A stretch of 64,000 nucleotides of DNA. Origin: Poritiphilus sp965212595 (GTDB lineage: Bacteria; Bacteroidota; Bacteroidia; Flavobacteriales; Flavobacteriaceae). The stretch lies in NCBI GenBank assembly GCA_965212595.1, contig CBDBVE010000001.1, positions 442,061 to 506,060 of the forward strand, read 5' to 3'. Shown here in pieces: positions 58,662-64,000 of this stretch. The translations under genes were made by a program, and so were the position numbers. Every line of letters starts with the position of its first letter. Positions within the stretch are counted from its first letter, which is position 1. A model generated the notes under the pieces. It saw nothing but the letters and a program-made list of their open reading frames with translations. It did no database searches and was not told where the DNA came from.

Positions 58662-59123
58662 ATGAGGACCCATTATCTATTTTTTGCACTTTTTTTCTCT
58701 TTAATCCTGATTTCTTGCTCAAATGATGACAATTCGGCCGATGATCCTTTTTCCGATCCAATAATTGGAAACTGGCAATTTATCCGAATTTTTGATCTGG
58801 GTGTTAATGGTGACCCTGATTCTGAAGAAAATTTTGAAAACTGCGATCGTCCGACTATTCTAGTTCTAGACCCAAATGGGGTTATTTCCGGTACTGGAGA
58901 TTGTTTTGAGGATGGAATCGTCTATGACGGGACCTGGTCCAGGCTTTCGATAGACAGATATCACATTGATGCCCTTGAAATTCCAGAAGATGGAGATACA
59001 AGGCTTCTGTTTGCAGATGAGCTTATCGTTAATTTTATTGATAGAAACCTTATGCAATGGACCTATATCGAAGAAAGTGGAGAGACCATCTATTTTGAGT
59101 TTAGAAAACAACAGGTATTTTAA
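58662..59123 (+). CDS. Lipocalin-like lipoprotein
   Basis: ATG 58662 gives 153 residues beginning MRTHYLFFALFFSLILISCS (lipobox Cys about 19). The domain has DPIIGNWQFIRIFDL, CDRPTILVLDPNGVISGTGDCF, YDGTWSRL and MQWTYIEESGETIYFEFRK, the short lipocalin-like (META/DUF-type) pattern also seen at 16543. It is placed upstream of the histidine kinase by 91 nt and could be part of its regulon, but nothing shows it. Confidence 0.68.
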   Translation: MRTHYLFFALFFSLILISCSNDDNSADDPFSDPIIGNWQFIRIFDLGVNGDPDSEENFENCDRPTILVLDPNGVISGTGDCFEDGIVYDGTWSRLSIDRYHIDALEIPEDGDTRLLFADELIVNFIDRNLMQWTYIEESGETIYFEFRKQQVF

Positions 59124-59214
59124 ACAAAAAACGCTTCAATTCACTAATAAATAGTGTTTTAGTATCTTTAGTTGAGTTGCAAAGGTCTAGAAAACACCTT
59201 CCATTCTAAACAAT

Positions 59215-61167
59215 ATGCTACCGATCAAAATAATTCTACGTCTCGGGTTGTGCTTATCTCTAATTCAGGGGTTTTCTCAACACTCAAAGATTGATAGCCT
59301 GCAGCAACTTTTGGCAGTTGCTGATCAGGATACGACTAAAATAAGCCTGCTACTGTCCCTAAGTAAACAATATCAGTCAAAAAACCTGGATAGTTTCAGC
59401 TCATATGCAAAAAGAGCTTTAAAACTCTCTCTTCCAAACAATGACTATAAACTAGCGGAAGTTTACAATAAAATAGGCCTAAGTTATATTTACAATTCAA
59501 AAAACGACTCCGCACGGTATTATCTGGACGAGGCTCTAGAAAAATTAGACCTGCAGGATGATCGTAAAGTGCGGTCTGCGGTTTACGCCAACTATTCCAT
59601 GTCATATCATAGTTCTGACAATTTTGATCAGAAAGCGGAATACAATTTAAAGGCTATTGATTTGGTCAAAGACGATGACCGCGAGGTTTGCAGATTGTAT
59701 TTTAATCATGCCGTAATGCTGGCCAATGCCGGGTTCAACGAAAAAGCCAAGCACTATCTAAAATTGTCATTACAGAGCAGTCAGCGCGGTAAAAATTACC
59801 TAATTGAAGCGGTCGTCCTAAAGGCCATGACCTATTATGCCATCAATGAAAAAAAATTAGATAGTGCCCGATATTATCTAGACAGGGGGCTAGCTTTATG
59901 CGAAATCACACAGTCGCCACAAATATGTTTTGAGATGCATAGCAAACTGGGAGAGTTTTATGGCGATATACAAAAATATGACAAGGCCAATCATGAATTA
60001 CTAAAGGCTAAAAACTATGCCCAACTCCGCAATAAAACTTACGACATAATGGTTACCTATGTCACTCTTGGGAACAATGAACTCAAACGAGGAGATTTCA
60101 AAAAGTCGGCAACCTACTTCCAGGAATTTGATGAATTGTATCATGCCAACCCCTACCCAGATATTGGTCAGGAAGCCTATAGGTCGTGGGCTGAGGCAGA
60201 AAAAAAGAGGGCAAACTTTAAAAAGTCGAATGAGCTCCTGGAAAAATATGTGACCATCAAAGATTCTGTTTTTTCCAATGAAAACCGGGTAGTTTTAGCA
60301 GATGTGAATACCAAATATGAAACCGAAAAAAAAGACAAAGAACTGGCCGAGCAACAATTGTTGCTCAAAGAACAGGAGAACAGCATCCTAAAAAATGAAA
60401 AACAGTTTAACCAAGCTATTGGGGGGGTAATGTTATTGCTTTTAATGACCTTTGGGGGTTGGTTGTATTATAGGCAACGTCAGAGAACCAAATCGAACGA
60501 AATTACTGCCCTAAAAGCCCAGCAAGATGTCGTGAAACTTCAGTCGCTTATCCAGGGAGAGGAAAAGGAGCGCGTGAGGCTGGCACAGGACCTGCATGAC
60601 GGTATCAATGGCGACCTCGCAGTCATTAAGTACAAAATCACGTCCTTGAACCCCGTTAAATTTAAGGCCAAAGAAAAAGAGCTCTACAAAGATGCCATAG
60701 GTATGCTAGATATTGCTGTAGACCAGGTGCGCAGAATCTCACATAACCTGGCCCCTCCCTCCTTACATAATTTTGATTTATTAGAAGCCATAAAACAATA
60801 TTGCACAAAAGTGACCTCCGCAAACGCACTCAATATAGATTTTCAATTCTTTGGAGGCCCCCTAACCCTGGAAAAGGAAGCAGAGACAGCTATCTACCGC
60901 ATGATACAAGAGTTGTTAAATAATGTGGTAAAACACGCCAACGCAACCGAAGCGCTGGTGCAAATAAACCACAGAGACCATAGCCTCCATGTCGTTGTAG
61001 AAGATAATGGGATTGGTTTTAAACCCGATTCTAAAACCAATGGTATTGGGCTTCAAAATGTACGTTCCCGGGTGAATTACCTAAAGGGTACGCTAGATAT
61101 TGATTCTGGTGACGGAGGTAGTACCTTTACTATTGAAATAGACCTTAAAAAAGTGCAAGACTTATGA
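59215..61167 (+). CDS. TPR-containing histidine kinase (NarL/DesK-type HisKA_3)
   Basis: A 650-residue sensor. Signal peptide at 1-22; tetratricopeptide repeats from about 30 to 350 (KLAEVYNKIGLSYIYNSKNDSARYYLDEAL, KNYAQLRNKTYDIMVTYVTLGNNEL); a coiled-coil; one membrane helix (GGVMLLLLMTFGGWLYYRQRQ at about 402-422). HisKA_3 has the phosphoacceptor H461 in RLAQDLHDGINGDLAVIKYKI. HATPase_c has NNVVKHANATEA, EDNGIGFKP and GIGLQNVRSRV. Periplasmic TPRs and cytosolic kinase make it a common Bacteroidota sensor. It overlaps the response regulator gene by ATGA. Confidence 0.9.
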   Translation: MLPIKIILRLGLCLSLIQGFSQHSKIDSLQQLLAVADQDTTKISLLLSLSKQYQSKNLDSFSSYAKRALKLSLPNNDYKLAEVYNKIGLSYIYNSKNDSARYYLDEALEKLDLQDDRKVRSAVYANYSMSYHSSDNFDQKAEYNLKAIDLVKDDDREVCRLYFNHAVMLANAGFNEKAKHYLKLSLQSSQRGKNYLIEAVVLKAMTYYAINEKKLDSARYYLDRGLALCEITQSPQICFEMHSKLGEFYGDIQKYDKANHELLKAKNYAQLRNKTYDIMVTYVTLGNNELKRGDFKKSATYFQEFDELYHANPYPDIGQEAYRSWAEAEKKRANFKKSNELLEKYVTIKDSVFSNENRVVLADVNTKYETEKKDKELAEQQLLLKEQENSILKNEKQFNQAIGGVMLLLLMTFGGWLYYRQRQRTKSNEITALKAQQDVVKLQSLIQGEEKERVRLAQDLHDGINGDLAVIKYKITSLNPVKFKAKEKELYKDAIGMLDIAVDQVRRISHNLAPPSLHNFDLLEAIKQYCTKVTSANALNIDFQFFGGPLTLEKEAETAIYRMIQELLNNVVKHANATEALVQINHRDHSLHVVVEDNGIGFKPDSKTNGIGLQNVRSRVNYLKGTLDIDSGDGGSTFTIEIDLKKVQDL

Positions 61168-61799
61168 TAAGAGTAGCAATTTTAGATGATCATCCTATGG
61201 TGGTTAAGGGAATTGAGGCTATGCTCGAGGACATAGATTCACTCCAAATTACGGCTACTTATCACAGAAGGATTCATTTGCTTGAAGGATTTAAAGAAAA
61301 GCAACCCGATGTATTACTTCTAGATATTAATTTACCTGATGGGAATGGCATAGAATTGGGAAAAGAACTTCTTAAAAAGTACCCGGATATGGCCATTATT
61401 GGCCTTTCTAATTACAGCGAAGCCGGATTTATTAAAAATATGCTCAGGAATGGAGCCAAGGGTTACCTCTTAAAGAACACCGGTAAAACAGAATTGATTG
61501 AAGCCATTGAAACCGTATATAATGGAAAAATATACCTGCCAAGAGCTATACAAGACATCCTTTTAAACGACAGTATAGGAAATCCGCTTTCAACAGGTTT
61601 TATTCCAAAGCTCACGCGAAGGGAAAAAGAGGTTTTAGACCTTATAGCACAGGAACACACCAATCAGGAAATTGCAGATGCGCTTTATATCAGCACTAAA
61701 ACCGTAGAGAGCCATAGAAACAATCTTATGCAAAAATTGGGTTCCAGAAATACGGCCGGACTCATAAAATCGGCTATGGAGAAGGGGTTGATTGGTTAG
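61164..61799 (+). CDS. NarL/LuxR-type response regulator
   Basis: A 211-residue regulator. Receiver domain 1-125 with phospho-acceptor D54 in DVLLLDINLPDGNG, acidic pair DDHPM near the start and K at about 106 in GYLLKNTGK. LuxR DNA-binding domain LTRREKEVLDLIAQEHTNQEIADALYISTKTVESHRNNLMQKLGSRNTAGLI. It works with the upstream kinase (ATGA overlap). Target genes are unknown; the lipocalin and LRR genes flank it. Confidence 0.93.
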   Translation: MIRVAILDDHPMVVKGIEAMLEDIDSLQITATYHRRIHLLEGFKEKQPDVLLLDINLPDGNGIELGKELLKKYPDMAIIGLSNYSEAGFIKNMLRNGAKGYLLKNTGKTELIEAIETVYNGKIYLPRAIQDILLNDSIGNPLSTGFIPKLTRREKEVLDLIAQEHTNQEIADALYISTKTVESHRNNLMQKLGSRNTAGLIKSAMEKGLIG

Positions 61800-62226
61800 T
61801 AGTAAGTACCAAACCATAGGTAGTAAGCAGTTGTGTAGCATTAGAAAGATTAAAACAGCTCATTTCTCGATTCTTCCATTTTACCATTCCTAAGTTTATC
61901 AAAGGCTCCTTTTAATCTGCGTTGACAAGTAAGTTGCTTGAAAATTGCAGGGAGTAATTTTAACTTAATGCGGGGCGGGGTTTGGACCCCTACACGGAAG
62001 AAAAATATATCCGGAAAAGCAAATTTTTCAAGACAAGGATACCACTGACCGGAGCTCAACTGTATGATAAACCATTACAATATTGCTCAGTTCCTCTTTT
62101 CTTCAATTCTTCCGTTTCAGTCCACCTACTAAGGGTTTTCCCTTAAATCAGCATTCAGATACTTCCACCGATGTTTGGCGTACTAAATCTCAGCAATTTG
62201 CAACAGTATTATCAAATCGTTGAGTT
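61800..62226. other. Intergenic region holding a degenerate REP-like stretch and a G-rich element
   Basis: No supported ORF. CCATTCCTAAGTTTATCAAAGG around 61875-61910 resembles a decayed form of REP-type sequence. At 61959-61990, TTTAACTTAA is followed by GGGGCGGGG and GGGGTTTGGACCCC, related to 34988-35020. Confidence 0.45.
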
Positions 62227-63796
62227 ATGAAAACAATAATAAAAAAAATAACCTTTATAGCATTCGCTTTGCTTTCTATACAATGCAGCAAAGATGATAA
62301 CAGTCCGGTGATCGCAGATCCTGATCCGCCAGAACAGGAAGTCAACCTGGCGCCCACCGAGCCCGTAGACCCCGTACCAGCCAACAACAGTGGTATTGAA
62401 GAATTCACCAATGTAGAACTTAGCTGGACCAGTAGCGACCCTAATGAAGACAAGCTGACATTCGACCTTTATTTTGGGCAAAATATTGCCCAGCTCGAAC
62501 TCATTGCGGAGGACATAAGCACTTCAAATTTCACCCTAGATCTCATTGATACCGGCGAATCTTTCCTTTGGAAAGTGGTCGCCAAGGATGACAAAGGGCT
62601 AAGTACTGAGAGCAAAGTCTTTTTCTTCAATACTCTTGAAAACGTGCTGACGGAAAATGCGGTTCTGACAACACAACAAGAGGTCAATGATTTTGGGGCT
62701 ATGGGCTATACCAAGATCGATGGAACCCTAATTATTGATCATGCTACCATATCCGACCTGACCCCATTGTCCCGCCTAAACAAGGTCTCAGAAAGTCTAG
62801 AAATTAGAAACACCGGACTAACAAATCTCAATGGCCTCAATCAAATCACTCAAATTTCCGGAAATCTAGCAATTGTTGAGAATCCAGATCTGAAGGATCT
62901 GGAAGGCCTCGAAAATCTAAGAGTGCTGGTTGGCGAACTCACTTTGGAATCTAACTTGCTATTAACTGATATTAAGGCCCTCAGCGCAATAAGTAAGATA
63001 GAAAGTTTAAGTATCCAGGACAACCCATCCTTGCAAGCTTTGGAAGGCCTTGAAAGTCTTACAGCCATTGCCTTTGATATGGATATTGAAAGGAATTTTA
63101 CCTTACAAGACCTGAAGGGTCTAACAGCCCTGAAGCTTGTTGGAGATAGGATTTAGCATACAGCAAAATCCGCTGCTAAAAAGTTTGGACGGACTTGAAA
63201 ATTTGTCTGGAGTTGAGGACATAGAGATCTACTCTAATGATAATTTACAGGATCTCGGCTCCTTACCGCAAATTAGTGTTTTACAACAACTTGCCATACA
63301 TGAAAATAGTAAACTTGTAGATATAAGTGGGTTAAGCAATCTTACCCAAACTTCTTCCCTTTACATCGGCAACAACAAGGAGCTCGCCAAACTAAATGGC
63401 CTGCACAATGTAGCCACCGTGGAATCTGACCTGAATGTATCTGGTAATACAAAACTTTTAAACCTCGACGGACTTGAAAGTTTAGAGTCAGTCGGGGAAA
63501 ATTTAATCCTTGAAGTCAACCAGAATCTATTAGACATTAAGGGCTTGGCCAACCTCACTACCATTGGGAATGATCTTTTGTTATTTGCCAATACGAATCT
63601 TGGAAATCTACAGGGCTTAGAGAACTTAATAAATGTAACCGATGATTGCGTGATTGAAAACAACAGCAGTCTAGAAGACTTCTGCAGCCTTCAACTCCTT
63701 ATAGATAAAGGAAATATAGGAGGTGGTCTTTTTACGATGGGTAACCTCCATAATCCCACGGAAAAAGACATTCTGGAAGGAGCTTGTAAACTTTAA
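62227..63796 (+). pseudogene. Leucine-rich-repeat lipoprotein interrupted by a +1 frameshift
   Basis: Frame 1 (62227-63156) begins MKTIIKKITFIAFALLSIQCSKDD (lipobox Cys about 20) with a fibronectin-like domain and the first LRR units. It ends at TAG after ALKLVGDRI. The next frame (63137-63796) carries on the repeats SIQQNPLLKSLDGLENL..., TSSLYIGNNKELAKLNGL. Removing one T from the ATTTAGC near 63150 gives GDRISIQQNPLLKSLDGL, which fits the repeat period exactly. Full protein about 522 residues. Receptor-L/LRR surface proteins are common in the group. It is either a real pseudogene, a phase-variable T-run (only three T, unlikely) or a sequencing error. Confidence 0.75.
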
Positions 63797-63806
63797 AACT
63801 TGCATT

Positions 63807-64000
63807 ATGAAAAACTACATTATCATTTGTTTACTACTGACGGGAATTATGAGCACGAAAGGTCAAGACACCGGAAAAGTAAATTTTAGCGAAGAGGGAA
63901 TTGGTTTTACGATCCCGGAAAACTGGATGGGCCAAGAATTAGAAGAGGCATATTTGATGGCCTCAACCAAAGATGCCGGAATGATCGTACTATTGTTTCA
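63807..64000 (+). CDS. Exported protein, 5' part (runs off the window)
   Basis: ATG 63807 reads MKNYIIICLLLTGIMSTKGQ, a signal peptide, then DTGKVNFSEEGIGFTIPENWMGQELEEAYLMASTKDAGMIVLLF up to the edge. The frame is open to 64000. The start lies 11 nt after the LRR gene. No family can be named from 64 residues. Confidence 0.65.
   Translation, partial: MKNYIIICLLLTGIMSTKGQDTGKVNFSEEGIGFTIPENWMGQELEEAYLMASTKDAGMIVLLF

Noticed and set aside
61850..62059. Minus-strand 69-codon frame over the G-rich element
   Set aside because: It reads through a repeat-like intergenic region; composition and position suggest decayed repeat rather than gene.

Overview
The window is a chromosomal segment of a member of the Bacteroidota, most probably a marine Flavobacteriaceae. 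The evidence is the set of families present: two proteins ending in the CHU_C/type B sorting domain of the type IX secretion system, fused SecDF, BT_3928-type DoxX, DUF1599, DUF4293, DUF3667, a Rho with a long basic insert, many short SPII lipoproteins, almost no Shine-Dalgarno sequences, and Bacteroidetes-type promoters (TTTG-N19-TAnnTTTG) in front of tRNA genes. I cannot name the genus.

Layout. 1-1700: the 5' part of a secreted alpha/alpha-barrel-like protein (minus strand), a 51-residue conserved small protein, and tRNA-Arg(ACG), whose 3' end is repeated 142 bp downstream. 1700-5400: a probable zinc-homeostasis island. It has a MerC-like membrane protein divergent from an ABC ATPase / FtsX-type permease with a His-rich loop / two tandem CFFC-motif periplasmic proteins / Fur-family regulator operon, with a 23-bp palindrome in the shared promoter. 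5.5-16.5 kb: accessory and stress-type genes, including a PhoX-like DUF839 protein, a YoaP-like acetyltransferase, an SnoaL-like protein, a bactofilin-like membrane protein, lipoproteins, a Tat-exported aminotransferase, AraC and MarR regulators and an S41 peptidase. 16.5-18.1 kb: a lipocalin-like lipoprotein and a split YeeE/YedE transporter. 18.1-28.7 kb: a housekeeping block with clpS, prmA, tpiA, DoxX and DUF1599 on the minus strand, folP, cdaA and DUF3667 on the plus strand, then an MsbA-like ABC exporter, truA and a YfcE-type phosphoesterase. 28.8-36.6 kb: DUF4293, rho, a lipoprotein, a membrane protein, an SDR, a HEAT protein, rpsT, two identical tRNA-Glu genes and proS. 36.6-43 kb: the cell surface, with a Gly/Trp/Arg/Ser-repeat lipoprotein, a FadL-like outer-membrane protein and two T9SS type B cargo proteins. 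43-48.7 kb: folE, cysS, yidD, lgt, a DUF192 lipoprotein, a hydrolase and GNAT. 48.7-58.3 kb: a small membrane operon, a tandem ABC ATPase with a degenerate first half, secDF, mdh, a lipoprotein, an outer-membrane protein and gyrB. 58.3-64 kb: a lipocalin-like lipoprotein, a TPR histidine kinase with its NarL-type response regulator, a leucine-rich-repeat lipoprotein broken by a +1 frameshift, and the start of a further exported protein.

The genes are mostly housekeeping and envelope functions. No phage, insertion sequence, CRISPR array or classical defence system was seen. The most interesting unit is the metal-responsive ABC/FtsX-CFFC-MerC-Fur island with its shared operator. Other points are the tRNA-tail duplication, a dispersed G-rich palindromic element present twice, an autoregulatory-looking MarR operator, and the frameshifted LRR gene.
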